Positions 7,888 to 16,527 are shown, counted from the first letter of the stretch. The stretch: 64,000 bases of DNA from Winogradskya consettensis (GCF_018332715.1 NZ_BOQP01000043.1:186001-250000), one strand, 5' to 3'. Program-made: numbers and translations. Notes: a model not told the origin generated them from the letters alone.

Positions 7888-8163
7888 ATGATCAAGCGAA
7901 GCAAGCTGTTCGGCAACAAGACCCGGGTGACGTTCTGCCTGCCCAGAGACGCACCCGCCGGGACGGTGAGCGTGGTGGGCACGTTCAACGACTGGAAGCC
8001 GGGGCTGCACGAGCTGAAGGTGCGCCGGGACGGCACCCGCACCATCACGTTGCACCTCGCACCGGGCCACCACAAGTTCCGCTACCTGGCCTCGGACGGC
8101 GTCTGGCTGGACGACGAGCAGGCCGACGGTGTCGGGCCGCACGGCAGTGAGTTGCTTCTCTAG
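7888..8163 (+). CDS. CBM48/isoamylase early-set domain protein
   Basis: 91-aa protein made of one glycogen-binding (AMPK-beta/CBM48-like) beta-sandwich. The family core V-S-V-V-G-T-F-N-D-W is followed by L-x-P-G-H-H-K-F-R-Y-L and D-G-V-W-L-D-D. Such modules bind alpha-glucans and usually sit in branching enzymes; here the domain stands alone with no catalytic neighbour. The ATG at 7888 is favoured by GGAG six bases upstream; a TTG at 7876 would add four residues. Confidence 0.83.
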   Translation: MIKRSKLFGNKTRVTFCLPRDAPAGTVSVVGTFNDWKPGLHELKVRRDGTRTITLHLAPGHHKFRYLASDGVWLDDEQADGVGPHGSELLL

Positions 8164-8235
8164 AGTTTCACCTCGCCCTCCCCGGGAACGAACTACCGTT
8201 AGTTGACGGTGCAAACAACTACGGAAGGGGCTCTC

Positions 8236-8841
8236 GTGGCGAACGTGAAACTGGCGATCATCTACTACTCGTCCACCGGAACGATCCACGGCATGGCGGA
8301 GCGACTCCAGCAGGCCGGCGAGAAGGCCGGTGCCGAGGTAAGGCTGCGCCAGGTCGCCGAGCTCGCGCCCGAGGAGGCCATCGCCTCCAACACGGCCTGG
8401 AGCCAGCACTTCGATCGCACCAAGAACGAGCCCAAGGCGACCGCGGACGACATCGTGTGGGCGAACGCGGTGCTGCTCGGCACCCCGACCCGCTACGGCA
8501 ACGTGGCGAGCCAGCTCAAGCAGTTCCTCGACACGCTCGGCGCCCAGTGGGGCCAGGGCCTGCTCGCGAACAAGGCCTACGCCGGCTTCACCGCCAGCCA
8601 GACCGCGCACGGCGGCCAGGAGTCGACCCTGCTGGCGCTCTACAACTCGATCTACCACTTCGGCGGCGTCATCGTGCCGCCCGGCTACACCGACCCGCTG
8701 AAGTTCGCCGACGGCAACCCCTACGGCGTCTCGCACGTCACGGGCGCCACCAACGACGACCCGCTGAGCGACGCCACGACAGCGGCGCTGGACCACCTGG
8801 CCCAGCGCATCGTCACGATCGGTGCCAAGCTCGCCGCCTGA
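8236..8841 (+). CDS. wrbA: NAD(P)H:quinone oxidoreductase, WrbA family
   Basis: Flavodoxin-like FMN enzyme that reduces quinones by two electrons. 201 aa. FMN phosphate loop is seen as Y-Y-S-S-T-G-T-I-H-G-M-A, the G-T-P-T-R-Y-G-N loop binds the isoalloxazine, and T-A-S-Q-T-A-H-G-G-Q-E-S-T is the WrbA insert region. GTG at 8236 (VANVKLAIIYYSSTG) is preceded by GGAAGGGG with a 5-nt spacer and is preferred over a start at 8203. It ends exactly where the convergent deacetylase gene ends. Confidence 0.92.
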   Translation: MANVKLAIIYYSSTGTIHGMAERLQQAGEKAGAEVRLRQVAELAPEEAIASNTAWSQHFDRTKNEPKATADDIVWANAVLLGTPTRYGNVASQLKQFLDTLGAQWGQGLLANKAYAGFTASQTAHGGQESTLLALYNSIYHFGGVIVPPGYTDPLKFADGNPYGVSHVTGATNDDPLSDATTAALDHLAQRIVTIGAKLAA

Positions 8842-9591
8842 TCAGGCGAGGACGAACGTGTATCCACGGGCTTGGAGCCGGGTGATGGTGGCTTCGAGCG
8901 AGGCGGCGGTGTGACTCCGGTCCCCGCCGCCGTCGTGCATCAGGACCACGGAACCGTTCTTGACGTGCGCGGTGATCCGGGTGGTGATCTTCCTGGCCGA
9001 CGGGCGGGTCCAGTCCTCGGGGTCGACATCCCAGCCGAGTGCGCGGAGCCCGTACCCATGGACGATCTTTCGGGCCTGGCTGTCCGACGCGCCGTAGGGA
9101 AAGCGGAAGATCTTGGGCGTCACCCCGGTGGTCTTCTTGATCTGTTTCTGCGCCTTGGTGACCTCCGCGCGGACCTTGGCGGGCGACGCCTTCTGCAGGT
9201 TGGCGTGATCGCGGCTGTGGTTGCAGAGCTGATGCCCCTCGGCAACGACCTGGCGGGCGAGCTCGGGGTAGCGCCGGGCCTCGTCACCAAGCATGCAGAA
9301 CGTGGCGTGCACGTGGTGGCGGCGCAGCACGGCGAGGATCTGCGGGGTGTAGCGGGACGGCCCGTCGTCGAACGTCAGCGCCACCGTCCTTGTCGCGCGA
9401 TGCTGCTGCTTCGGAACCGCCGGACCATACGTTCTCGCGGCCTGCACCGTCGCTTTCGCTGCCGGTCTCCTCGGGGCCGCCGGAGCAGCCGCCCCCGAGG
9501 CGAGCAGTAACGCCGCGGCCCCGAAAAGCGACAAAGGCCTACGGAGAGACTTGGTCCAAGCTTTTAGTCGAAGATCGGTAGAAACGAGCAC
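8842..9591 (-). CDS. polysaccharide deacetylase (NodB domain), secreted or membrane-anchored
   Basis: Zn-dependent deacetylase of the carbohydrate esterase 4 family, acting outside the cell on peptidoglycan or chitin-like glycans. An N-terminal hydrophobic segment (LSLFGAAALLLASGAAAPAA) follows Lys/Arg and serves as signal peptide or anchor. NodB motifs are T-F-D-D-G-P-S (motif 1), H-S-R-D-H (motif 2, with R-D in place of the common W-N/T-H), R-F-P-Y-G (motif 3), D-W-T-R-P (motif 4) and L-M-H-D-G-G-G (motif 5). 249 aa from GTG 9591. Confidence 0.93.
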   Translation of the reverse strand: MLVSTDLRLKAWTKSLRRPLSLFGAAALLLASGAAAPAAPRRPAAKATVQAARTYGPAVPKQQHRATRTVALTFDDGPSRYTPQILAVLRRHHVHATFCMLGDEARRYPELARQVVAEGHQLCNHSRDHANLQKASPAKVRAEVTKAQKQIKKTTGVTPKIFRFPYGASDSQARKIVHGYGLRALGWDVDPEDWTRPSARKITTRITAHVKNGSVVLMHDGGGDRSHTAASLEATITRLQARGYTFVLA

Positions 9592-9651
9592 ACGCCAGAG
9601 TACGTCATCCTTTCGGGGACGTATTCCGCAGCTGATGGCAGACTGTGCGCC

Positions 9652-9858
9652 GTGGTGAAGAAGTTCGAGGCAGATCTGAGCGGCGCAGTGTGGCGCCGCA
9701 GTGCAAAGTCCGAGGAAGCGGCCGTCGAGGTCGCCCTGCTGGACAATGGGGTGGCCGTGCGTGATTCACGGCGCCCGGAGGGCGATGTGCTCTTCTTCAC
9801 GCCCGCCGAATGGGATGCCTTCGTGGGTGGGGCCAAAGACGGCGAGTTCGACCTGTAG
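9652..9858 (+). CDS. DUF397 domain protein
   Basis: 68-aa protein with the DUF397 pattern: W-R-R-S, then C-less V-E-V-A, V-A-V-R-D-S-R-x-P-E-G, F-T-P-A-E-W-D-A-F. In actinomycetes DUF397 proteins usually sit next to an XRE-type regulator and act with it in development, sometimes toxin-antitoxin-like. No such regulator is adjacent here. Start GTG 9652 (a second GTG follows directly). Confidence 0.85.
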   Translation: MVKKFEADLSGAVWRRSAKSEEAAVEVALLDNGVAVRDSRRPEGDVLFFTPAEWDAFVGGAKDGEFDL

Positions 9859-9902
9859 CGATATCAACCCGAACAACCTTCATCTCCCGTTACGGTTGGG
9901 AC

Positions 9903-10151
9903 ATGAGCAATTACGAGGGTTCTGAGCTGCTGAAGAAGGTGGAGCGCTACGAGGCTGCCGTCAAGGAGCTTCAGGAGGCCCACGACGAGGTCAAGAACGT
10001 ACTGATCGAAGCCATCCTGTTCGACCGATGGCAGCAGCTCGGCACACAGCTCGGCTTTCACGCCGAACCGGCGGAGAAGGAAGAGCCCAACCGCGACCTG
10101 GCACAGCTCAACCAACAGATCTCGGCGATGAGCGACGCCTGGTCCCGATGA
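9903..10151 (+). CDS. hypothetical coiled-coil protein
   Basis: 82-aa highly charged helical protein (MSNYEGSELLKKVERYEAAV...) with heptad-like spacing over most of its length. No Cys, no TM, no recognised domain. ATG 9903 lies 44 bases after the DUF397 gene in the same direction, so the two could share a transcript. Function unknown. Confidence 0.65.
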   Translation: MSNYEGSELLKKVERYEAAVKELQEAHDEVKNVLIEAILFDRWQQLGTQLGFHAEPAEKEEPNRDLAQLNQQISAMSDAWSR

Positions 10152-10221
10152 CGTGTGACCCGCGCCGCGCCGACCGGTAACAACCACGGGCGGCACGGCG
10201 CGGCGCGTTAACGTGTCGGCC

Positions 10222-11019
10222 ATGGCCGACACCCAGTACGAAGAGTTGCTACGCCGGGTCCTTGAGACCGGGGTCCCCAAAGCGGACCGCACCGGCACGG
10301 GAACGGTCAGCCTCTTCGGCGAGCGGCTGCGCTACGACCTGTCCCAGGGCTTCCCGCTGGTCACGACCAAGCGCGTGCACTTCAAGTCGGTCGCGGTCGA
10401 GCTGCTCTGGTTCCTGCGCGGCGACAGCAACGTCGCCTGGCTGCGCGAACAGGGCGTCTCCATCTGGGACGAGTGGGCCGACGACAACGGCGAGCTCGGC
10501 CCGGTCTACGGCAAGCAGTGGCGCTCCTGGCCCACCCCGGACGGCGGTCACGCCGACCAGATCACCGACCTGCTGGCCACGCTGAAGCGCGACCCGGACT
10601 CCCGGCGCATGATCGTCTCCGCCTGGAACGTCGCCCAGCTGAGCGAGATGGCCCTCGCCCCGTGCCACGCCATGTTCCAGTTCTACGTGGCCGACGGCCG
10701 GCTGAGCTGCCAGCTCTATCAGCGCAGCGCCGACATGTTCCTCGGCGTGCCGTTCAACATCGCCAGCTATGCGCTGCTCACGCACATGATCGCCGCACAG
10801 ACCGGGCTGATCCCCGGCGATTTCATCTGGGTCGGCGGCGACTGCCACGTCTACTCCAACCACGTCGAGCAGGTCCGCGAGCAGCTCAGCCGGGAGGCGT
10901 ACGACTTCCCGGCCCTCAAGCTCGCCCCGGCGCCCTCGCTCTTCGACTACAAGTACGAAGACTTCGCGCTCGAGGGCTACCAGCACCACCCGGCTCTGCG
11001 GGCGCCGGTCGCGGTATGA
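10222..11019 (+). CDS. thyA: thymidylate synthase
   Basis: Converts dUMP and methylene-tetrahydrofolate to dTMP and dihydrofolate. 265 aa, normal length for the short bacterial form. Seen are the dUMP phosphate-binding R-T-G-T-G, the catalytic C148 in A-P-C-H-A-M-F-Q, and the conserved R-S-A-D-M-F-L-G-V-P-F-N-I. ATG 10222 (MADTQYEELL) is favoured; GTG 10213 would add three residues. It precedes folA by 58 bases; the product dihydrofolate is recycled by that enzyme, so the pair forms the thymidylate cycle. Confidence 0.97.
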   Translation: MADTQYEELLRRVLETGVPKADRTGTGTVSLFGERLRYDLSQGFPLVTTKRVHFKSVAVELLWFLRGDSNVAWLREQGVSIWDEWADDNGELGPVYGKQWRSWPTPDGGHADQITDLLATLKRDPDSRRMIVSAWNVAQLSEMALAPCHAMFQFYVADGRLSCQLYQRSADMFLGVPFNIASYALLTHMIAAQTGLIPGDFIWVGGDCHVYSNHVEQVREQLSREAYDFPALKLAPAPSLFDYKYEDFALEGYQHHPALRAPVAV

Positions 11020-11077
11020 CCGACCACACCGAACTTGGCGGACCGCGCCGTCTTCCACTCCGGGCGACGGTGCCTGC

Positions 11078-11560
11078 ATGACCATTCATATGATCTGGGC
11101 CGAGGCGCAGAACAGGGTCATCGGGAACGCGGGCGAGATTCCGTGGCGGATCCCCGGTGAGCAGAAGGTCTTCCGTGAGCGCACGATGGGCGCCACGGTC
11201 GTGATGGGCCGCGGCACGTGGGAGTCGCTGCCCGAGAGGGTCCGGCCCCTTCCCGGGCGCCGCAACGTCGTTCTCAGCCGCCGCCCGGGCTGGTCCGCGC
11301 CCGGCGCCGAAGTGCTGTCCTCGATCGACGAGCTGCTGGGCGAGCAGGACGAATTCTGGGTGATGGGCGGCGCGGAGATCTACGCCGCCCTGCTGCCGCA
11401 CGCCGACCACATCGTGCGTACCAGGATCGATCTGGCTGTCGACGGTGACACCTGGGCGCCCGAGCTCGGCCCCGAGTGGCAGCTGGAGAAGGCCGAGCAG
11501 ACGGATGCCTACGTGGTCGAGGACCTCAGACGGAGTGGACCAGCTCGACCAGGCGCGTGA
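11078..11560 (+). CDS. folA: dihydrofolate reductase
   Basis: NADPH-dependent reduction of dihydrofolate. 160 aa, one DHFR domain. N-terminal W-A-E-A-Q-N-R-V-I-G, the I-P-W-R-I-P substrate region, the NADPH-binding T-V-V-M-G-R-G-T-W-E-S-L-P, and V-M-G-G-A-E-I-Y are visible. The usual acidic active-site residue appears as E in I-P-G-E-Q. Lies downstream of thyA in the same direction. Its 3' 35 bases overlap the end of the convergent hemE gene. Confidence 0.96.
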   Translation: MTIHMIWAEAQNRVIGNAGEIPWRIPGEQKVFRERTMGATVVMGRGTWESLPERVRPLPGRRNVVLSRRPGWSAPGAEVLSSIDELLGEQDEFWVMGGAEIYAALLPHADHIVRTRIDLAVDGDTWAPELGPEWQLEKAEQTDAYVVEDLRRSGPARPGA

Positions 11561-12563
11561 GCACGTCCGGGTCGGTCTCCGGCATGACGCCGTGACCCAG
11601 GTTGAAGATGTGACCGCGAGCCGCTTTCCCCTGTGCCAGCACCCGCCGGGTCTCGCGCTCGACGACCTCCCACGGCGCGAACAGGATCGCCGGGTCCAGG
11701 TTGCCCTGCAGGGACCGGGCCGGGCCGACGACGCTCACGGCACGGTCCAGCGGGGTACGCCAGTCGACGCCGACGACGTCCGCGCCCGCCTCGCCCATCG
11801 CCTCGAGCAGGACACCCGTGCCGACGCCGAAGTGGATACGCGGGACGCCCGCCTCGGCGAGGCCGCTCAGGACCCGGGCGGAGTGCGGCATGACGTACTC
11901 GCGGTAGTCCGCCTCGGAGAGCGCACCCGCCCACGAGTCGAAGAGCTGGACGGCGCTGACGCCCGCCTCGATCTGGACCCGCAGGAACGTCAGCGTGATG
12001 TCGGCCAGACGGGAGCAGAGCCGGTGCCAGAGCTCCGGGTCGCCGTACATCATGGCTTTGGTCCTGAGGTACGTGCGTGAGGGCCCACCCTCGATGAGAT
12101 AACTCGCCAGCGTGAAGGGCGCGCCGGCGAACCCGATCAGCGGCGTGGCGCCCAGCTCGGGCAGCAGCAGCCGGATCGACTCGGCGACGTAGCTCACATC
12201 GGTGGCTTCGAGCGGGCGCAGAGCCTCGACCGCGGCCGCCGTGCGGATCGGCTCGGCGATGACCGGGCCGGTGCCGGGGACGATGTCGAGGTCGACGCCG
12301 GCCGCCGCGAGCGGGACCACGATGTCGCTGAACAGGATGGCAGCGTCGACGCCGTGGCGGCGGACCGGCTGCAGGGTGATCTCGGTGACCAGCTCCGGCC
12401 GGCGGCAGGACTCCAGCATGGCGACGCCCTGCCGGATCTTGCGGTACTCCGGCAGCGAACGGCCGGCCTGACGCATGAACCAGACGGGGGTGCGGGGCAC
12501 TTCCAGCCCGCGTGCGGCGCGGACGAGGGCGGAGTCGGCGGGAGAGTTGCTCACCCGCGACAT
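11526..12563 (-). CDS. hemE: uroporphyrinogen decarboxylase
   Basis: Decarboxylates uroporphyrinogen III to coproporphyrinogen III, the substrate of the HemY/CgoX encoded at 4257-5765. 345 aa. Signatures seen: P-V-W-F-M-R-Q-A-G-R-S-L-P-E-Y near the N-terminus, F-S-D-I, G-F-A-G-A-P-F-T-L, and the C-terminal N-L-G-H-G-V. ATG 12563 (MSRVSNSPADSALV) is chosen; an upstream start at 12611 is less likely. Divergent from the DUF3000 gene over 77 bases. Confidence 0.96.
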   Translation of the reverse strand: MSRVSNSPADSALVRAARGLEVPRTPVWFMRQAGRSLPEYRKIRQGVAMLESCRRPELVTEITLQPVRRHGVDAAILFSDIVVPLAAAGVDLDIVPGTGPVIAEPIRTAAAVEALRPLEATDVSYVAESIRLLLPELGATPLIGFAGAPFTLASYLIEGGPSRTYLRTKAMMYGDPELWHRLCSRLADITLTFLRVQIEAGVSAVQLFDSWAGALSEADYREYVMPHSARVLSGLAEAGVPRIHFGVGTGVLLEAMGEAGADVVGVDWRTPLDRAVSVVGPARSLQGNLDPAILFAPWEVVERETRRVLAQGKAARGHIFNLGHGVMPETDPDVLTRLVELVHSV

Positions 12564-12640
12564 CGTGCCACGTGAGTGAACGGGAGCATGCGGCGCGCCG
12601 CGCGCGGACACGAGGCAGTGATCGGCATACCCTTCCTTGC

Positions 12641-13210
12641 ATGGCGCCTACGTCCGCTGCACCCGAGGCGTTCACCCGCGCTGTGGCAGGGTTGCGGGCC
12701 GCTGCCCCGCGCGAGGAGATCCTCCTCGAAGAGATCGCCGCACCTCAACGGCTCGCACCGTACGGTTTCGCGCTCAGCGCCACCGTCCTGCGCGACGGCG
12801 AAGAGGTCGCGAGCGGCCGGCTGATCCTGCTGCACGACCCGGACGGCCACGAGGCCTGGCGGGGCAATCTGCGGCTCGTGACGCTCATCACCGCCGAGCT
12901 GGAGTCCGACCTGGCCGGCGATCCCCTGCTGCCCGCCGTCGCCTGGACCTGGCTCACCGACGGGCTCGATCAGCACGCGGCCGCGTACACAGCGATCGGT
13001 GGCACAATCACCCAGACCGCGTCGACCCGCTTCGGTGAGCTGGCAGGCCCCCTGCCCACCGCCGACCTGGAGATCCGCGCCTCCTGGACGCCCACCTCCG
13101 ACGACCTCGGCGCCCACCTCCAGGGCTGGTGCACGATGCTCGCCTCCACCGCGGGCCTGCCCCCGCCCGGCGTGACATCCCTGAACCGCCAGCGAGCCTC
13201 AACCGCCTAG
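12641..13210 (+). CDS. DUF3000 family protein
   Basis: 189-aa actinobacterial protein matching the DUF3000 family by context and pattern (N-terminal A-F-T-R-A-V-A-G-L-R, central A-P-Y-x-F-A-L-S-A, W-x-W-L-T-D-G-L, and C-terminal G-W-C-x-M-L-A-S-T-A-G-L-P-P-P-G-V). The molecular function is not established. It sits divergently from hemE, as in mycobacteria and streptomycetes, and just before the RNase D block. No TM or catalytic motif recognised. Confidence 0.85.
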   Translation: MAPTSAAPEAFTRAVAGLRAAAPREEILLEEIAAPQRLAPYGFALSATVLRDGEEVASGRLILLHDPDGHEAWRGNLRLVTLITAELESDLAGDPLLPAVAWTWLTDGLDQHAAAYTAIGGTITQTASTRFGELAGPLPTADLEIRASWTPTSDDLGAHLQGWCTMLASTAGLPPPGVTSLNRQRASTA

Positions 13211-13281
13211 CGCTCCGCCTTCAGGCCCCGCCTCCAGGCAGGATGTTGCGGCAGCGCCGGTTTCAGCGCAACTTCGTGCCC

Positions 13282-14019
13282 CTACGCCCCCAGGGCCGGG
13301 CGCACGTCGTAGGTCTTGCGGAGTTCCTCGAAGGCCGCGAGGACGTCGGCGGGGATGTCGACGTGGGCGAGGAAGTCGCGGCCCCGGGGGCCGTAGCCGT
13401 CCGGGGTGTCCGCCAGGCGTGGGATCTCGCCCATCAGCAGGGTGATCCAGTGGTCGACGTCCCAGGCGCCCCAGTGCGGCGTACCCGAGTAGGCGAGCTT
13501 GCCGTCGCGGACCTCGACCCTCGGGCTGGTGCCGGCGAAGTTGATCACCTGGGGCGTGCCGTAGGTCCATTTCGCGCGCACGACCGCGTCCATCCGCTGC
13601 TGCATGGACGCGTCCTGGATCAGGATCATGGATTCCGGCGGCCCGCCGGCCCAGGCCCGGATCGTCCGCTCGGCGAACGTGATGTTGTTGCCGGAGTTCG
13701 TCGACTCCCGCTCCAGCAGCACGTCCGTGATGCCGTGCTCGGCCGCGAGGTAGGCGGCCATCATGTCGGCCTCGATGTCGAACCCGGCGAGCCGCGGAAA
13801 GCGCTGGAGCATCGGCGTCGTGTGCCCCGCGCCCCCGACCAGCAGGAACTTCCCGGCGATCCCGTCGAGCCAGGCCCGGGCAGCGAGATCCCAGCCCTCC
13901 GGCGGGCAGCCCCCGAACAGGATCAGGATGTCGGCGCGCTCGGTGAGCGCGGGGACGTCGCGCCGGCCGAGAAACCCGGCCAGCGTGTTCAGTTGATCAG
14001 CAGACCTTGAAAGTGTCAC
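13282..14019 (-). CDS. YdcF/DUF218-family protein
   Basis: 245-aa Rossmann-like protein of the DUF218 (SanA/YdcF) family. The key family signature is L-E-R-E-S-T-N-S-G-N-N, preceded by the strand I-L-I-L-F-G-G and the segment L-L-V-G-G-A-G-H-T. E. coli YdcF binds SAM, but the reaction is unknown. No TM, so probably cytosolic. GTG 14019 overlaps the end of the protease gene by 23 bases, so both are likely co-transcribed. Confidence 0.8.
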   Translation of the reverse strand: MTLSRSADQLNTLAGFLGRRDVPALTERADILILFGGCPPEGWDLAARAWLDGIAGKFLLVGGAGHTTPMLQRFPRLAGFDIEADMMAAYLAAEHGITDVLLERESTNSGNNITFAERTIRAWAGGPPESMILIQDASMQQRMDAVVRAKWTYGTPQVINFAGTSPRVEVRDGKLAYSGTPHWGAWDVDHWITLLMGEIPRLADTPDGYGPRGRDFLAHVDIPADVLAAFEELRKTYDVRPALGA

Positions 14020-14995
14020 AAGCTGTTTTTATCGGTACGGCCAGGCCGATGCCCTCGGCATCGCGTGCTTTCGCCGTGGCGAGCCCGATGACCTGGTCCG
14101 CGCTGTTCACGACCGGCCCGCCCGAGTTACCCGGGTTGATCGGGGCGTCGAACTGGATCGAGGGCCCGTCCGAGTCGTCCGGCCGGTAGGCGCTGACCAC
14201 GCCCGTGGTGACCGTGTCCTCGAGCCCGAGCGGCGTGCCGACGACCACGACCTGCTGGCCCGGCTTCACGGTTTCCTTGGCGACCGCCAGCCCGGCGATC
14301 TCCTTGTCCGTCCGCAGCAACGCGATGTCCTTGGCCTTGGAGACCTTGACGATCGTGGCGGTGAGCTCGTCCTTGCCGCGTTCGAGGAAGACCTTCTTGG
14401 TTCCGGCCTCCCACACCGACTCGACCACGTGATAGTTCGTCAGCAGGTTGGTCTGCTTGTCCGCGGGATCGCCGACCGCGAACGCCGTACCCGTGAAGTT
14501 GCCGGCCCGGACCCGGAAGACGCTCGGCAGCACCGACGACGAGATGGCCTCGGGGTCGAAGACGCCGGCGAGCTGGGTCTCCAGCTTCTCGGCGCGGTCC
14601 GCGAGCTCGGTCTGGCGTACCTGCGAGGCGGACAGCTGGTCACCCAGCCGGGCGTCGGCCTGCTCCATCCGCCACGCCAGGAATCCCCCGCCACCGAGCA
14701 GCAGCAGCGCCAGCAGGACCGGGATCACCCGGCTGCGGCGGCGGCCCTCGATCGGCTCGGAGACGACCGGGAACGGCGCCCCACCCGACGGCGACACGAG
14801 GTACGGCCCGGAGTCGCGACGCGCCGGGCGTGGATGACCCACCCGCGGCGGACCCATGTCGATGTCCGGCATCGGCTGCGGCGGATAGGAGGTCGCCGCC
14901 CACTCGCCCGACGGGTGGTCGGGCAAGCTCAGCAACGGATCGTGCGGCGCCCGGCGCTGACCCGGCACCCCGTAGGGGTCATAGGCGGTGGTCAT
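13997..14995 (-). CDS. membrane-anchored trypsin-like serine protease
   Basis: 332-aa HtrA-type chymotrypsin-fold protease without a PDZ domain. A Pro-rich cytoplasmic N-terminus (about 100 aa) is followed by a TM helix (VIPVLLALLLLGGGGFLAWR), then the extracytoplasmic protease. The triad is His in L-L-T-N-Y-H-V-V-E, Asp in D-I-A-L-L-R-T-D and Ser in G-N-S-G-G-P-V-V. The C-terminus ends in A-C-D-T-F-K-V-C. ATG 14995 is chosen; upstream open frame crosses a terminator-like hairpin. Substrates unknown; envelope quality control or regulated proteolysis is typical. Confidence 0.88.
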   Translation of the reverse strand: MTTAYDPYGVPGQRRAPHDPLLSLPDHPSGEWAATSYPPQPMPDIDMGPPRVGHPRPARRDSGPYLVSPSGGAPFPVVSEPIEGRRRSRVIPVLLALLLLGGGGFLAWRMEQADARLGDQLSASQVRQTELADRAEKLETQLAGVFDPEAISSSVLPSVFRVRAGNFTGTAFAVGDPADKQTNLLTNYHVVESVWEAGTKKVFLERGKDELTATIVKVSKAKDIALLRTDKEIAGLAVAKETVKPGQQVVVVGTPLGLEDTVTTGVVSAYRPDDSDGPSIQFDAPINPGNSGGPVVNSADQVIGLATAKARDAEGIGLAVPIKTACDTFKVC

Positions 14996-15035
14996 GAAAC
15001 TCCCGAGTACTAGAGGCTTCGGGGGGTAGTACGAG

Positions 15036-15074
15036 AAAAAACCCTCGTCCGGACGGGTCCGGACGGGCCTTTTT
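15036..15074. terminator. bidirectional terminator-like hairpin between divergent genes
   Basis: A run AAAAAA (15036-15041), the self-complementary octamer GTCCGGAC twice (15047-15054 and 15057-15064), flanking CCC/GGG, then TTTTT (15070-15074). Both strands read as a GC hairpin followed by a T-run. It lies in the 5' region of two divergent genes (protease to the left, RNase D to the right), not behind a gene. Confidence 0.7.
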
Positions 15075-15165
15075 CGGCGCGGATTCAGGCAACAAGTGGA
15101 TCGAGCGCCGACGCGCCGGTACCCGGCTGCACACGCGGGGGTGGGTACCCCCGTACGGTTACGGA

Positions 15166-16485
15166 GTGACCGACGACGCACCCCTGCACCGTCGGGACAC
15201 GCCGGACCTTGCACAAGACGGACCGCACGACGTGCCGCCCGACCTAACGTCTGGCGGTCCCGAGCCTGCCCGCACCGCTGTCCCGCTGACCGCGCCCCGC
15301 GACGGAACGCCCCGTCCGGTGGAGTCCAGCGCCGAGTTGGCCGAGGTCGTGGCCAGGATGGCCGCCGGCTCCGGCCCCGTTGCCGTCGACGCCGAACGGG
15401 CGTCCGGCTACCGCTACACCCAGCGCGCGTACCTCGTACAACTACGCCGCGAGGGTTCGGGCACGGTGCTCGTCGACCCGATGCCGCTGAGCGACCTCAG
15501 CACCCTCGACGAGGCTCTGGCCGACACCGAGTGGGTGCTGCACGCCGCGAGCCAGGACCTGGCCTGCCTGGCGGAGATCGGCATGAAGCCGCGCCGGCTC
15601 TTCGACACCGAACTGGCCGCGCGCCTGGCCGGGTTCGAGCGGGTCGGGCTCGCCGCGCTCACCGAGCAGCTGCTGGGCTTCTCGCTGGAGAAGCACCACT
15701 CGGCCGCGGACTGGTCGACCCGGCCGCTGCCCGAGTCGTGGCTGACGTACGCCGCGCTCGATGTCGAACTTCTGACCGACCTGCGCGACCTGCTCGCCGC
15801 CGAGCTGGAGCGGCAGGGCAAGGCGGAGTGGGCGGCCGAGGAGTTCGCCGCGCTGGTCGCGAGCGCCGACCGCCCGCCGCGCAGCCGCCCGGACCCGTGG
15901 CGACGCACGTCGGGAATACACCGAGTCCGCGGCGCCCGCGCCCAGTCCCGGGTCCGTGCCCTCTGGTACGCCCGTGACGGCGTCGCCTCCCGCCGCGACT
16001 CGGCCCCGGGCCGCGTTCTGCCGGACTCCGCGATCATCGCCGCCGCCGAGCTGGACCCCAAGGACGAGCGCACGCTGCTCACCCTGCCGGGCTTCGGCGG
16101 CCGATCGGTACGCCGCCTGGCCCGCGTCTGGCTCGACGCCCTGGACACCGCCCGCGCCCTGGGCGACGACGAGCTGCCCGTGAACCAGCCGGTCGAGGGC
16201 CCGCCCCCACCGCACCGCTGGGCCGAACGCGACCCGGTCGCCGCCGCCCGGCTGCAGCGCTGCCGGCAGGTCGTGATCGCCATCGCCGAGTCGCACACCC
16301 TGCCCCCGGAGAACCTGATCAGCCCGGACTTCATCCGCCGGCTGGCCTGGGCCCCGCCGAACGAGGTCACCCCGGAGGCGGTCGGCGAGGTCCTGCTCGG
16401 CTTCGGCGCCCGCAACTGGCAGGTCGTCCTGCTCGCGGAGCAGATCGCGGCGGTCCTGCCCGACGCCCCGCCCGCCGCGGAGTGA
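15166..16485 (+). CDS. rnd: ribonuclease D (DEDDy exonuclease with HRDC domain)
   Basis: 3'-5' exoribonuclease involved in tRNA/rRNA maturation. 439 aa. Acidic residues of the DEDDy site appear as V-D-A-E-R-A-S-G (motif I), H-A-A-S-Q-D-L-A-C-L (motif II) and Y-A-A-L-D-V-E-L-L (motif III, with the Tyr). A C-terminal HRDC-like region follows, with L-P-G-F-G-G-R-S-V-R-R. The first ~55 residues are a disordered leader, as in actinobacterial homologues. GTG 15166 has only a weak GGAG overlap, so the mRNA may be near-leaderless. A hairpin at 16490-16527 ends the transcript. Confidence 0.93.
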   Translation: MTDDAPLHRRDTPDLAQDGPHDVPPDLTSGGPEPARTAVPLTAPRDGTPRPVESSAELAEVVARMAAGSGPVAVDAERASGYRYTQRAYLVQLRREGSGTVLVDPMPLSDLSTLDEALADTEWVLHAASQDLACLAEIGMKPRRLFDTELAARLAGFERVGLAALTEQLLGFSLEKHHSAADWSTRPLPESWLTYAALDVELLTDLRDLLAAELERQGKAEWAAEEFAALVASADRPPRSRPDPWRRTSGIHRVRGARAQSRVRALWYARDGVASRRDSAPGRVLPDSAIIAAAELDPKDERTLLTLPGFGGRSVRRLARVWLDALDTARALGDDELPVNQPVEGPPPPHRWAERDPVAAARLQRCRQVVIAIAESHTLPPENLISPDFIRRLAWAPPNEVTPEAVGEVLLGFGARNWQVVLLAEQIAAVLPDAPPAAE

Positions 16486-16489
16486 TCAG

Positions 16490-16527
16490 ACCGCCCCTGC
16501 TGCCGCGCTCGAGGGAGCAGGGTCGGT
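16490..16527 (+). terminator. terminator-like hairpin after RNase D gene
   Basis: ACCGCCCCTGCT (16490-16501) can pair with AGCAGGGTCGGT (16516-16527) with a single mismatch and a 14-nt loop. It begins five bases after the rnd stop. There is no T-run. Confidence 0.55.
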
